NCBI GenBank assembly: GCA_964345395.1 | Contig: CAYFRA010000003.1 | Coordinates: 1-64,000, forward strand | Direction of reading: 5' to 3' | Source: UPXZ01 sp964345395 | GTDB taxonomy: Bacteria > Bacteroidota > Bacteroidia > Bacteroidales > Paludibacteraceae | DNA: 64,000 nt | Part shown: positions 44,037-53,490 of the stretch, piece after piece | Position numbering within the stretch: position 1 is the stretch's first letter | How the letters are laid out: the number at the start of each line of letters is the position of its first letter | The notes under the pieces: model-generated | Told to the model about the DNA's origin: nothing | The model's database searches: none | What the model saw: the letters and a program-made list of their open reading frames with translations, nothing else | Position numbers and translations under genes: made by a program

Positions 44037-44651
44037 GATTATCTGCTTATTACAACCAACAAAGGAGAGTTGTTTCAAATCGGACAAACAGAGATACAAA
44101 GAATAAGGATACTCAGTGAACAAATCTCTGAGCCAACGCACAGATTAAAGAGAAAAGTAAGTTTCGGAGCTTTAGCTCTTATCGAAGGAGGCTATTTGAA
44201 TGCAAGCAATACGAAACAAGGCGGTATGATAAGCAATGATTTAGGATTTGCCATTGGATTATCCGACTTAGGAAATGGGATTGAATTTGTAGGAATTGGT
44301 ACTGGATATTCAACAGCTATACACAAAGTAGCTACAAAAAATCTCATTTATGTACCTCTATTTGCCACTGCTATAATTTCAATTGGAGAAGCTAAAACAA
44401 CGCCCTTCATTGCGAGCTCGGCAGGATATGCTTTTCGAACAAAGGGAAATTACGAGGGAGGAGGATTTATTCAATTAAAAACGGGAGTAAAATTGAATAT
44501 CAATAAACAAAGTAACTTATTGATTGGATTATTTGGTAAAATTGCTTCCATTTCGGGCACAGTTATTGAGCATAATGAGTTTGGAGAGTTTCAAAGGCGA
44601 GGCGAAACAAAAGCCTTGAGTAGTGGATTGAATTTTACGGTGATGTTTTGA
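44037..44651 (+). CDS. Beta-barrel-like envelope protein, 5' end lost in gap
   Basis: 204 codons remain. The first visible part (DYLLITTNKGELFQIGQTEI, then QRIRILSEQISEPTHRLKRK) looks like a small regulatory or linker domain. The rest alternates short glycine-rich strands (GALALIEGGYLN, GFAIGLSDLGNGIEFVGIGTGYS, GGFIQLKTGVKLNI) and ends in NFTVMF, a C-terminal phenylalanine as in outer-membrane barrels. Similar barrels sit behind small N-terminal domains in Bacteroidota, but I cannot name the family. No function is assigned; the start is not visible. It is followed after 31 nt by rsfS. Confidence 0.7.
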   Translation, partial: DYLLITTNKGELFQIGQTEIQRIRILSEQISEPTHRLKRKVSFGALALIEGGYLNASNTKQGGMISNDLGFAIGLSDLGNGIEFVGIGTGYSTAIHKVATKNLIYVPLFATAIISIGEAKTTPFIASSAGYAFRTKGNYEGGGFIQLKTGVKLNINKQSNLLIGLFGKIASISGTVIEHNEFGEFQRRGETKALSSGLNFTVMF

Positions 44652-44682
44652 AAAAAAGATATTTATTTAGACAAATGATATA

Positions 44683-45042
44683 ATGATTGAAAACAAAGAG
44701 ATTGTAGAAAAAATTGTAGAGGGAGCACAAGAGAAAAAAGCTAAACGTGTGGTGATTGTGGATATGAATAAGCTGTCAGATGCACCATGCAACTATTTTG
44801 TAATTGCAGAAGGAGATTCTAACACCCAAGTGAGAGCAATTGCAAACTCCATCAAAGATTATGTTCGCGAAAGCATAGACATAAAAGCTTATGCAATTGA
44901 TGGCTTGGAAAATTCAGAATGGGTTGCAATGGATTATGGACAAATTATTGTTCACGTTTTCCAACGTCCTTTTCGTGAGTTTTATGACTTAGAACACCTT
45001 TGGATGGATGCCAAACTGGTTCAAATTCCTGATTTGGATTAA
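44683..45042 (+). CDS. rsfS: Ribosomal silencing factor RsfS
   Basis: 119 aa, the usual size. Conserved features are the cluster CNYFVIAEGDSNTQVRAIA, the GLENSEWVAMDYGQIIVHVF core and FREFYDLEHLWMDA. RsfS binds ribosomal protein L14 and blocks subunit joining when nutrients are low. The next gene is ftsH, 20 nt downstream, a common Bacteroidota arrangement. Confidence 0.94.
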   Translation: MIENKEIVEKIVEGAQEKKAKRVVIVDMNKLSDAPCNYFVIAEGDSNTQVRAIANSIKDYVRESIDIKAYAIDGLENSEWVAMDYGQIIVHVFQRPFREFYDLEHLWMDAKLVQIPDLD

Positions 45043-45062
45043 AATTTGATTAAAGATAAAAA

Positions 45063-47114
45063 ATGGAAAATAAAAATAAAAAACCTGATAAACCGAATAT
45101 ACCTACGAACAAGCCTAACAAACCAAAATTTGGGCTGAACTGGCTTTATCTGCTGATTATATTCGTACTGTTTAGTTCTTACTTTTTTAAAGGTAATACA
45201 CCTTCAAAGGAGATTATTTGGAGTGAGTTTGAAACCTACCTCAAACAAGGTTACATCGAGAGTGTGGAGGTGTCCAATAAAGATATTGCAAAAGGTATAA
45301 TCTTTAAAGATTCGATGTATCACGTATTTGGCAAAGATACCGCTAAATACACCAAAGATCGTATGGTAACAAGTGATATTTTATCGCAAGATGCTGTATA
45401 TAAAAGTGTGAAAGAGGCCGAGGAGATTACAGGTAAAAAAATTGCGATGAAAGTTACCAAAGAGAGCGATTATATGGGTATTTTTGTAATGTTCTTTTTG
45501 CCTGTTATTCTTTTGGTTTCACTCTTTTATATGCTCAATCGCCGTATGATGGGTGGTGGCGGTAGTGGAGGGCCTGGTGGAATTTTCAATGTCGGGAAAT
45601 CAAAGGCACAGCTTTTTGATAAAGGAGATATGAAAAATCGTGTAACCTTCAAAGATGTAGCTGGGCTTGCTGAGGCAAAACAAGAGATAGAAGAGATTGT
45701 TGAATTTCTAAAAAACCCCTCTAAATATACCGAATTGGGTGGAAAAATCCCCAAAGGAGCACTTTTGGTTGGTCCTCCTGGAACAGGTAAAACCCTTCTG
45801 GCTAAAGCAGTTGCAGGTGAAGCAGATGTGCCTTTTTTCTCAATGTCAGGCTCTGATTTTGTTGAGATGTTTGTGGGAGTTGGTGCATCGCGAGTGCGGG
45901 ACTTATTCCGTCAAGCAAAAGAAAAATCACCAAGTATTATATTTATTGATGAGATTGATGCTGTAGGGCGAGCAAGAGGCAAAAGTGTAAGTATGGGTGG
46001 CAATGACGAACGAGAAAACACCCTCAATCAGCTATTGACTGAGATGGATGGATTTGGTTCAAATTCAGGTGTTATTATACTTGCAGCCACCAACCGTGCT
46101 GATATTTTAGATAAAGCATTGCTACGTGCAGGTCGATTTGACCGTCAGATCCATGTTGACCTACCTGACGTACATGAACGTAAAGAGATTTTCAAAGTAC
46201 ATCTTCGCCCTATTAAAATTGATGAAACAGTTGATTTGGAGTTTTTATCACGTCAAACACCAGGTTTTTCGGGAGCTGATATTGCCAATGTGTGTAATGA
46301 GGCTGCCCTGATTGCTGCACGAAAAAATAAAACATTTGTTGATAAACAAGATTTTTTAGACTCGGTAGATAGAATCATTGGTGGATTGGAAAAGCGTAAT
46401 AAAATTACGACAATGCACGAGAAAAAGTCTATTGCCTATCACGAAGCAGGACATGCAACCATCAGTTGGAAATTAGAACATGCCAATCCTTTGGTAAAAG
46501 TAACCATCGTGCCACGCGGTATGGCTTTAGGAGCAGCATGGTATTTGCCCGAAGAGCGTCAATTGACTATCAAAGAGCATATGTTAGACGAAATGTGTGC
46601 TACATTGGGCGGTCGTGCGGCTGAAGAGGTGTTCTTAAAACAAACTTCAACAGGAGCTCTCAACGATCTGGAGAGAGTAACCAAGCGAGCCTATGCAATG
46701 GTAGCCTACTTTGGCATGAGCGATAACTTACCCAATCTTAGCTACTACGACTCATCAGGCAATGAATATGGCTTTACCAAGCCATATAGCGAAGCAACAG
46801 CCGAAAAGATTGATGATGAAGCTAAAAACATTGTAGCAGAACAGTATGAAAGAGCAAAACAAGTTTTGATTGAAAACGCCGAAGGACACAATCAGTTGGC
46901 TGAATTGCTACTCGAAAAAGAGGTTATTTTTGCAGAAGATTTGGAACGTATTTTTGGTAAGCGTCCTTGGATTTCACGGAGTGATGAACTGATGCACCTC
47001 AACGAACAAGAAGAGAAGAAGAAATTAGAACAAGAAAACTTGCTGACAAAGAGTAACGAAATAGCTGAAATATCCGAAGATATTGAAAGCCGTGAAGAGG
47101 ATATTGAAGAGTAA
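45063..47114 (+). CDS. ftsH: ATP-dependent zinc metalloprotease FtsH
   Basis: 683 aa membrane-bound AAA protease. Two membrane helices (about residues 25-42 and 135-160) flank a small periplasmic domain. AAA motifs are GPPGTGKTLLAKA, IIFIDEIDAVGR and the second region of homology NRADILDKALLRAGRFDRQ. The zinc site is YHEAGHA. The N-terminus is lysine/proline-rich (MENKNKKPDKPNIPTNKP) and the C-terminus is an acidic tail (EISEDIESREEDIEE). It degrades misfolded membrane proteins and, in other species, LpxC. It ends at a strong terminator. Confidence 0.97.
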   Translation: MENKNKKPDKPNIPTNKPNKPKFGLNWLYLLIIFVLFSSYFFKGNTPSKEIIWSEFETYLKQGYIESVEVSNKDIAKGIIFKDSMYHVFGKDTAKYTKDRMVTSDILSQDAVYKSVKEAEEITGKKIAMKVTKESDYMGIFVMFFLPVILLVSLFYMLNRRMMGGGGSGGPGGIFNVGKSKAQLFDKGDMKNRVTFKDVAGLAEAKQEIEEIVEFLKNPSKYTELGGKIPKGALLVGPPGTGKTLLAKAVAGEADVPFFSMSGSDFVEMFVGVGASRVRDLFRQAKEKSPSIIFIDEIDAVGRARGKSVSMGGNDERENTLNQLLTEMDGFGSNSGVIILAATNRADILDKALLRAGRFDRQIHVDLPDVHERKEIFKVHLRPIKIDETVDLEFLSRQTPGFSGADIANVCNEAALIAARKNKTFVDKQDFLDSVDRIIGGLEKRNKITTMHEKKSIAYHEAGHATISWKLEHANPLVKVTIVPRGMALGAAWYLPEERQLTIKEHMLDEMCATLGGRAAEEVFLKQTSTGALNDLERVTKRAYAMVAYFGMSDNLPNLSYYDSSGNEYGFTKPYSEATAEKIDDEAKNIVAEQYERAKQVLIENAEGHNQLAELLLEKEVIFAEDLERIFGKRPWISRSDELMHLNEQEEKKKLEQENLLTKSNEIAEISEDIESREEDIEE

Positions 47115-47142
47115 TTGTTGATTGCTCAAAAAATATGTCGAT

Positions 47143-47184
47143 AATCACACCGAATAAGTAAATTTTATTCGGTGTGATTTTTTA
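47143..47184 (+). terminator. Terminator after ftsH
   Basis: Perfect 15-bp stem AATCACACCGAATAA (47143-47157) / TTATTCGGTGTGATT (47165-47179), followed by TTTTTATTTG. Confidence 0.88.
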
Positions 47185-47229
47185 TTTGACAATTAGGACA
47201 ATGCTATTTTATTATTGTAAATCTTTGTT

Positions 47230-47237
47230 TAACTTTG
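47230..47237 (+). promoter_or_regulatory. -7 element of the cdsA operon (TAACTTTG)
   Basis: TAnnTTTG match. The predicted start (about 47243) lies after the first codon of the longest frame (47239), so cdsA must start later, at ATG 47299. Confidence 0.55.
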
Positions 47238-47298
47238 TATGGTTGTTTATTTTAGACTAATATTATGTTTAACTACAACCAATAAATACAATTTGAGT

Positions 47299-48117
47299 AT
47301 GTTCAAAAATCTTGTAATTAGATCGATAAGCGGCTTGGTTTTCATAGTGCTTATTGTAGGTTCGATACTGTGGCACCCTTACTCTTTTGTTGCTGTTTTT
47401 TTATTGATTACTATATTAGGACTCAATGAGTTTTATAATTTAGTAAACGACAAAGATAAAGTAGATGTAAATATCTTCATTGGCATTTTGGGTGGTGCAA
47501 TTCTATTTATCACTACGTTTCTTCACAGTTTTACGGATATATCGCATATCCTCTTATTTGGTGTTTACGCCATTTATTCTGTTTTGGTTATCATCACTGA
47601 ACTTTTCCGTAAAAAAAACAACCCCATCAACAACTGGGCTTATTATTTTTTAGGACAAGTCAATATAGCTCTTCCTTTTGCACTTCTCAATTATATCATT
47701 TTTATAAACAGCAGCTTTCAACCTTGGCTATTGTTGGCTCTATTTATAATTATTTGGTCAAATGACACAGGTGCATATATCACGGGAGTAACGATAGGTA
47801 AGCATAAAATGTTTGAACGGATATCACCGAAAAAAACTTGGGAAGGATTTTTTGGAGGAGTAAGTTTTGCAGTCGTTGCAGCTATTATTTTATCCAAATA
47901 TGTTACCGATATCACAATGACACAATGGATTATTTTATCCATTTTTGTCGTTTCCTTTGGAACTTTGGGTGATTTGAGTGAATCGCTGCTAAAACGAACC
48001 CTTCAGGTTAAAGATTCAGGAAACCTAATTCCCGGACATGGTGGCATACTCGACCGTTTTGACAGTTTGATTTTTGCTGTACCAGTCACCCTTTTTTATT
48101 ATTTGTTTATGCTGTAA
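47299..48117 (+). CDS. cdsA: Phosphatidate cytidylyltransferase
   Basis: 272 aa from ATG 47299. It makes CDP-diacylglycerol from CTP and phosphatidic acid. It has about eight membrane helices; the CdsA signature near the C-terminus includes ISPKKTWEGFFGGV and TLGDLSESLLKRTLQVKDSGNLIPGHGGILDRFDS. The first 20 codons of the longer frame precede or overlap the predicted transcript start and are rejected. It is the first gene of a four-gene run: cdsA, acyltransferase, Wzy-like protein, Stealth protein. Confidence 0.95.
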   Translation: MFKNLVIRSISGLVFIVLIVGSILWHPYSFVAVFLLITILGLNEFYNLVNDKDKVDVNIFIGILGGAILFITTFLHSFTDISHILLFGVYAIYSVLVIITELFRKKNNPINNWAYYFLGQVNIALPFALLNYIIFINSSFQPWLLLALFIIIWSNDTGAYITGVTIGKHKMFERISPKKTWEGFFGGVSFAVVAAIILSKYVTDITMTQWIILSIFVVSFGTLGDLSESLLKRTLQVKDSGNLIPGHGGILDRFDSLIFAVPVTLFYYLFML

Positions 48118-48153
48118 AAGCATCTTTTGCTACAATTAATTTATTGAAAAAAT

Positions 48154-49305
48154 ATGGAATACAATTTTGATGAGATACGCGCTTACAATGCCGACGAGAT
48201 ACCTGCAGCTATGCAGCGTTTAACCAGCGAAAAAGCTTTTATGAACGTTGTGAGCACACTTTTTCCACTTATACCCAAAGAGAACTTAAAAGAGAGATTG
48301 TTACAATTCAATCATCCAGATGATTTGCAAAAGGAGATGATTTATCCTTTTCTGCAATACTTAGAAGCCAATCTCACTACAGGAATTGAGTTGAGAGGCG
48401 TTGAAAACTTAGAGAAAGGGCGTAATTATCTGTTTATCTCCAACCACCGCGACATCATTTTAGACTCAGCTTTGCTATGTGGTAAACTACTCGAAAATGG
48501 ATTTGATACGGTTGAAATAGCTATTGGCGACAATCTGTTGGTTTTACCTTGGATTGAAGATTTGGTACGTGTAAACAAAAGCTTTATCGTGCAACGCGGC
48601 ATCAATCCAAGAAAGATATTAGAAAGCTCGCAACGATTATCAGCATATATGCGACACGTTATCCACGAAAAAAAGAGCTCTATGTGGATAGCACAACGCG
48701 AAGGTAGAGCCAAAGATTCTGACGATAGAACACAGCTCAGCCTATTGAAAATGCTCAACTTAGCTGGCGAAAGTAAAGATATAGCCGAAAATCTAAAAGA
48801 ACTCAATATCGTACCATTAAGCATTTCGTATGAGTATGATCCTTGCGACTATCTGAAAGCCAAAGAGTTTCAGCAAAAACGTGACAATCCCGAGCACACC
48901 AAATCTCCACAAGACGATCTCATCAATATGCAAACCGGCGTAATGGGTTACAAAGGGAAAGTGGTGTTTCATATTGGCAACTGCATCAACGATAAGTTAG
49001 ACGAAATTGCAAATGAGACAAGCATAAAAAATAAACAATTTCAACTTATTGCTTCACATATCGATAAGCAAATTCATCAAAACTACAACATCCGTCCGAA
49101 TAACTATTTGGCATTAGATACTTTAGAAAAAACTGATTACAATTCGGATAAATATAGCAGTGAGGATAAAGAAACTTTTGAAAATTATATAGACAAACAG
49201 ATTAGAAAAATTGATTTGGATAATAAAGATAGGGATTATCTCTACAACAAGATATTGGAGATGTATGCCAATCCGCTAATCAATCACCTATCTGTAGAAA
49301 AATAA
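48154..49305 (+). CDS. PlsC-like glycerol acyltransferase with HX5D motif
   Basis: 383 aa. It has the PlsC/LPLAT fold: FISNHRDIILDSALL carries the catalytic His-Asp pair, but spaced HX5D rather than the canonical HX4D (unless the Asp of HRD takes part). MWIAQREGRAKDSDDRTQ is a substrate-binding motif like EGTRS, and LNIVPLSISYEYDPCD follows. The C-terminal 100 residues are charged and unique. It probably acylates lysophosphatidate or a related lipid and follows cdsA by 36 nt, linking both to phospholipid synthesis. Confidence 0.88.
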   Translation: MEYNFDEIRAYNADEIPAAMQRLTSEKAFMNVVSTLFPLIPKENLKERLLQFNHPDDLQKEMIYPFLQYLEANLTTGIELRGVENLEKGRNYLFISNHRDIILDSALLCGKLLENGFDTVEIAIGDNLLVLPWIEDLVRVNKSFIVQRGINPRKILESSQRLSAYMRHVIHEKKSSMWIAQREGRAKDSDDRTQLSLLKMLNLAGESKDIAENLKELNIVPLSISYEYDPCDYLKAKEFQQKRDNPEHTKSPQDDLINMQTGVMGYKGKVVFHIGNCINDKLDEIANETSIKNKQFQLIASHIDKQIHQNYNIRPNNYLALDTLEKTDYNSDKYSSEDKETFENYIDKQIRKIDLDNKDRDYLYNKILEMYANPLINHLSVEK

Positions 49306-49324
49306 AAAAATTAAATCACGATAG

Positions 49325-50806
49325 ATGCTGAAACAGTTCTCACATCAAATGTTTTTTGCTACTGCAATCAGCTTTTTTCTTATCTACCTCGCATCTTTGG
49401 TAGGTTGGGTTTCTATTGAGAATGAACCAATTTTCAGGCATCTACTTTTAGTTATATTTTTCTTGAGCATTGGTTTTATTAGCTACAAAGAGATAATTTC
49501 TGTTTACCAGAAACCTGCCGACATAATTTCAAAAAACATAATGATCTCATTCTCTCTCGCAATACTGCTGATTTTTAGCATTTTACATAAGAAAATGGGA
49601 AATTATACCTCAGGTGTATTTGTAGGAGTATCAGTTGTCCACTTTTTTTTCAATCGAAAACTCTATGCTTTAAATAGAGTCTATTATTTTCTGTTTTTCT
49701 ATGCTGTTTTTCTATTTTTCGGTACAATCGGGTCGAGCAAGGGTTTTCATTTCCCCGAACTGACCATCTCATTCTATCTTATTCCTCTCTCTTTTATCTT
49801 TTTCAGTTTGAGCAAAGAGAATTACATCCAAATATCAAGGGTTGTTTTTCGTTCGTTTATGCTTTTTATCACTTTATCGCTCATATATTGGTGGTATAAT
49901 TTTCTCCATCTTGACATCAGCCTGTATGCTTGGATTAGCAAAAAATTATTTATCGAAGCCAATATGATTGGTTGGGAAGCACAGACTGAGCTATTGAAAG
50001 GTGGTTTTGCTTATCAAGCCTTCTTTTTTGTCAATTCTTGGGCGTATATCTACCACCCAAGTTACATCTCTTTGACACTGCTTTTTGGACTCATTATTGG
50101 ATTGTATCTGTTTTATAAAAACAATAATCTTGAAATCGGTATCGATTTAAAAGAAATTATATTATTCAACTTATTTCTGGTTGCTTTTATCTTACTGATG
50201 GAAAGCAGAATAGGCGTTGTAGGTTATTTATTTACCATTTCGTTGAGTAGCTTATATTTTTTAAAACTAAAGAAGATTTATTTCAAATTCTTTATTATCA
50301 CCTATATTCTTGTTGGATTGGTAGTTTTTTATTTATTGGATGATGGAACTCGGGACTTTTTGAGTGACAAGATTAGGGCTACTGACTTCAGATTGGCATT
50401 GAGCTATATCAAAGAGCATCTTTTTTGGGGTTCGGGATTTGGTGATCAGGCCTTAGCCCTTTCATACCAAGAGCAAATATCGATAGACACTATTGAAGTA
50501 GCAGGAAATATCAAATCATACACACACAATCAATTTATGGGAAATATGGTTCAATTTGGTATTTGGGGACTTATCGCCTTGATAATTCTACTTGCAGGAT
50601 TGGGGAGATATGCCATCAAGCAAAAATCATATCTGCTGCAAATGTTTTTATGCGTTGTCATACTTTTTATGTTGATAGAAGAGCCGCTTTATACGCAGAT
50701 TGGAGTTACAAGATTTACCGTTTTTCTCTCTTTCTTTGTTGCAATAAGTCAGGGTAAAAATGATAATTATCTGATTTGGCAGTCCAAATCAAAACGTGCA
50801 CTGTGA
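49325..50806 (+). CDS. Wzy/O-antigen-ligase-like polytopic membrane protein
   Basis: 493 aa with about 11-12 hydrophobic helices. The larger periplasmic loop is near residues 185-260. Further features are the Wzy/WaaL-like segment MESRIGVVGYLFTI (about 295) and, near the C-terminus, SYTHNQFMGNMVQFGIWGLI, a His-Asn-containing motif as seen in the Wzy_C/ligase families. These enzymes join lipid-linked glycans to each other or to lipid A. It lies 19 nt after the acyltransferase, and the next gene begins just past its stop codon. Polymerase versus ligase cannot be decided. Confidence 0.8.
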   Translation: MLKQFSHQMFFATAISFFLIYLASLVGWVSIENEPIFRHLLLVIFFLSIGFISYKEIISVYQKPADIISKNIMISFSLAILLIFSILHKKMGNYTSGVFVGVSVVHFFFNRKLYALNRVYYFLFFYAVFLFFGTIGSSKGFHFPELTISFYLIPLSFIFFSLSKENYIQISRVVFRSFMLFITLSLIYWWYNFLHLDISLYAWISKKLFIEANMIGWEAQTELLKGGFAYQAFFFVNSWAYIYHPSYISLTLLFGLIIGLYLFYKNNNLEIGIDLKEIILFNLFLVAFILLMESRIGVVGYLFTISLSSLYFLKLKKIYFKFFIITYILVGLVVFYLLDDGTRDFLSDKIRATDFRLALSYIKEHLFWGSGFGDQALALSYQEQISIDTIEVAGNIKSYTHNQFMGNMVQFGIWGLIALIILLAGLGRYAIKQKSYLLQMFLCVVILFMLIEEPLYTQIGVTRFTVFLSFFVAISQGKNDNYLIWQSKSKRAL

Positions 50807-50807
50807 T

Positions 50808-51743
50808 ATGGAAATTGATTTGGTATATTTGTGGGTTGATGGAAGTGATCCAAAATGGTTGGAACGCAGGAATAGGGTATTAAAAAACTTGAAACGCGAT
50901 GCTGACACTACCGAACTGAAAGGACGATATGGAAACCACAACGAACTAAAATACTCGCTTCGTTCAGTTGAAAAACACCTGCCTTGGATACGCAACATCT
51001 ACATCGTTACTGACAATCAAATACCCTTTTGGTTAAACGTAAATAATGAGAAAGTGAAGATCATCAATCATCAAGAGATATTGCCAGCAGCAGCTATTCC
51101 TTGTTTTAATTCGGTAGTGATTGAGTATTTTGTTTATAAAATACCAAACCTCTCTGAACACTTCTTACTTGCAAATGATGATTTGTTTGTAAACAAAGAT
51201 TTAAAACCCTCATTCTTCTTTTCAAATAGAGCTTTACCAAAGATACGATTGCAATATCAGCCATTTCAGAAGCTTGAATTTAAGCTTAAAAAGACATTTG
51301 GTTTACGCATCAATAATTATCGAAAAAGCATCCTCAGTGCCATCCAATTAATCGAGAAAAAATATAACAAATACTATCCTGGCGTGTTACACCACAACAT
51401 TGATGCTTTTGTAAAAAATGATTTTAAGATTTTGGTTGAGCAGACTTTTAAAAATGAAATTGATCAAATAGTCGGCAATCATTTTCGCTCGGCAAATGAT
51501 ATTCAGCGGGTATTGATAGCATTTGATAATTTAGCAAATAAACGAGGCGAGCTGCACTACGTAAAAAGGAGCGAATCACTGCGATTGAAAGTGCATAAAA
51601 CAGAGCTAAAGAAGACATTAAAACATTACAATCCGTCACTATTTTGTATCAACGACACAGAGCGTGCTACAGATTTGCAAAGAGCGCAAATAGAGCCTAT
51701 GCTTGATGAATTATTTCCTGAGAAATCAAGTTTTGAGATTTGA
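50808..51743 (+). CDS. Stealth-family sugar-phosphate transferase
   Basis: 311 aa from ATG 50808; a GTG at 50796 in the same frame is less likely because it overlaps the upstream stop. The four Stealth conserved regions are visible: MEIDLVYLWVDGSDPKW; RNIYIVTDNQIPFWLN with its preceding YSLRSVEKHLPW; HFLLANDDLFVNKDL; and LHHNIDAFV. Stealth proteins transfer hexose-1-phosphate to build phosphodiester-linked polysaccharides such as bacterial capsules and teichoic-like polymers. With the Wzy-like gene upstream this suggests a phosphate-bridged surface glycan. Confidence 0.92.
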   Translation: MEIDLVYLWVDGSDPKWLERRNRVLKNLKRDADTTELKGRYGNHNELKYSLRSVEKHLPWIRNIYIVTDNQIPFWLNVNNEKVKIINHQEILPAAAIPCFNSVVIEYFVYKIPNLSEHFLLANDDLFVNKDLKPSFFFSNRALPKIRLQYQPFQKLEFKLKKTFGLRINNYRKSILSAIQLIEKKYNKYYPGVLHHNIDAFVKNDFKILVEQTFKNEIDQIVGNHFRSANDIQRVLIAFDNLANKRGELHYVKRSESLRLKVHKTELKKTLKHYNPSLFCINDTERATDLQRAQIEPMLDELFPEKSSFEI

Positions 51744-51757
51744 TGTTACTTTCTTTT

Positions 51758-52198
51758 TCAAAATGGCAAATAGTGCATTTTTATACTCACTCTTTTTACC
51801 TCTCCCTCTTTGATTTGAATGCTAACATTTTCAAACTTCGGTTTTTTCATTATTTTGGGAGTAAAATTAGATATGCCAAAACCTTTTTTTGGGACACCTA
51901 ATCTATTGAAATACATTTTACCACTCATATCCACATCATCCAATACGGTTATAGCCCATGTGCCAGCTTTGACAGGGATTTTGACACAAAGCTTAGCTCC
52001 TTTCAATTCCGTTTTTGAAAAGGTATAATCAAGACAACCTGATTCTTTGTTGAAAGAGTTGGCATCGGGGAAAATTGCCACTCGGATAACTCCTTTATCG
52101 TTGTTCTTAAAATTACTTATATCCAAATCAAATGTTTGTGCAAATGATGAAAAACAAGCAACAAACAGAGTCGATATTATCAAACTTAGTATTCTCAT
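51758..52198 (-). CDS. DUF2141-family secreted protein
   Basis: 146 aa. The signal peptide ends SFA|QTFDLD. The mature domain fits DUF2141: GVIRVAIFPDANSF, KAGTWAITVLDDVDMSGKMYFNRLGVPKKGFGIS and a basic end. This is a small beta-sandwich family with no known activity. It is convergent with the Stealth gene (14-nt gap) and has its own -7 element. Confidence 0.87.
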   Translation of the reverse strand: MRILSLIISTLFVACFSSFAQTFDLDISNFKNNDKGVIRVAIFPDANSFNKESGCLDYTFSKTELKGAKLCVKIPVKAGTWAITVLDDVDMSGKMYFNRLGVPKKGFGISNFTPKIMKKPKFENVSIQIKEGEVKRVSIKMHYLPF

Positions 52199-52244
52199 TT
52201 TCTTATTTCTTATTTTGTAAAGTATAAATGTGCTTTTAGTTTCA

Positions 52245-52252
52245 CAAATCTA
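52245..52252 (-). promoter_or_regulatory. -7 element of the DUF2141 gene (TAGATTTG)
   Basis: Minus-strand TAnnTTTG match about 47 nt above the ATG at 52198. Confidence 0.45.
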
Positions 52253-52367
52253 CAATAAGAATAGAAAAACTTTGTTCAGCCTTTAAAATATAGACGGATA
52301 AGATGTGTCGGACTTTTGAAAATAGTAGTGAGCAGTATGATGTATAAATGCAGAAAATTGGATATTT

Positions 52368-53459
52368 TTAGTTTCCGATGTTTTTATTTCTAAATGAAAT
52401 GGGCGTTTCACCTGTCATCTTTTTAAACACGGTATAAAATGATGATTTGCTATTAAAACCACATTCATAGCCAATCGCTTCGATGGAGTATTTAAGTGTA
52501 GGTTCTAACAACATTTTTTTCACCTCTTCTACCCTATAACTATTTATAAACTGAAAAAAGTTTTTGCCAATTTCCATATTTAACACCTCTGTAATCTGGT
52601 ATTTAGGATAATTGATGGAGAAAGAGAGGAGATCCATATTGATATCGGGGTTGAGATAAGCCTTGTTTTTTTCGACATAATCAATTACCTTTTCTTTAAT
52701 TTCGGCTTTTGTATCGGCATCCAAAAGTGAGTTTTTATAACTCTCATGTTCTTCTTTATGCAAATCATCAGACTTTACTTCAAGTCTTATTTGATAAATA
52801 CCATAAAAACTAATGATATAGATGAGCAGCAATAAAAAAGAGTAGTTGTAGTATGTAATCACATCGACTCCATAGCCCAAAAATACAAAAACAAAACCCA
52901 TAATGACGGCAACAATGGAATAGACGATGTAGAAAATAGAGACAAAATAGAGCCAAGCCAAGCTCTCGCCTTTTTCGATTGTTGATTTTTCGTTCATCAA
53001 CCTCATTCTATATTGATGCAAGTAATAGATACTTATAGGGATATAAACTGCAGTAGAAATAATAGTCGATACCGAAAATCCAAAACGATAAATAAAAGAT
53101 TCATTTAATGTGAAGAAGTTTTCGAACGTAAAGGGCATCTTACTTATATACGCCACTATCTCGAAAAATATAAAAGGGATTAAATGCAGAAGATGAATCC
53201 ATCTCAACCTGAAATTTTTATTGATTAAAGATTTTATATAGATATAAATAGCAGGATTGAAAAGTAAAAATGAGCTTGATAAGATTGAAAATCCAAAAAC
53301 ACGGAAGTCAATAGCACAAGTAAGAAACTCAATAGCAAGCAATAGCAGCCATATAGCTAATACGCGGTCAGAGCAGGTTTTGTCTCGCTTTGCCATCATC
53401 ATAGCAGTAGCAAATAGACCCTGCGAAAAACCAACCCAAGCTATAAATTCAATATTCAT
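52368..53459 (-). CDS. Membrane-anchored AraC-family transcriptional regulator
   Basis: 363 aa. The N-terminal 215 residues contain about seven hydrophobic helices (for example IEFIAWVGFSQGLFATAMMM and LAIWLLLLAIEFLTCAI). The C-terminal 100 residues are an AraC helix-turn-helix (YSIEAIGYECGFNSKSSFYTVFKKMTGETPISFR). Such membrane-integral AraC proteins are common in Bacteroidota, but their signals are mostly unknown. The start is only 31 nt after the ostA-like stop, so it could be expressed from the envelope operon upstream. Confidence 0.9.
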   Translation of the reverse strand: MNIEFIAWVGFSQGLFATAMMMAKRDKTCSDRVLAIWLLLLAIEFLTCAIDFRVFGFSILSSSFLLFNPAIYIYIKSLINKNFRLRWIHLLHLIPFIFFEIVAYISKMPFTFENFFTLNESFIYRFGFSVSTIISTAVYIPISIYYLHQYRMRLMNEKSTIEKGESLAWLYFVSIFYIVYSIVAVIMGFVFVFLGYGVDVITYYNYSFLLLLIYIISFYGIYQIRLEVKSDDLHKEEHESYKNSLLDADTKAEIKEKVIDYVEKNKAYLNPDINMDLLSFSINYPKYQITEVLNMEIGKNFFQFINSYRVEEVKKMLLEPTLKYSIEAIGYECGFNSKSSFYTVFKKMTGETPISFRNKNIGN

Positions 53460-53490
53460 GAAAAAACGCTTAAAATAAAATTTTAATCCT

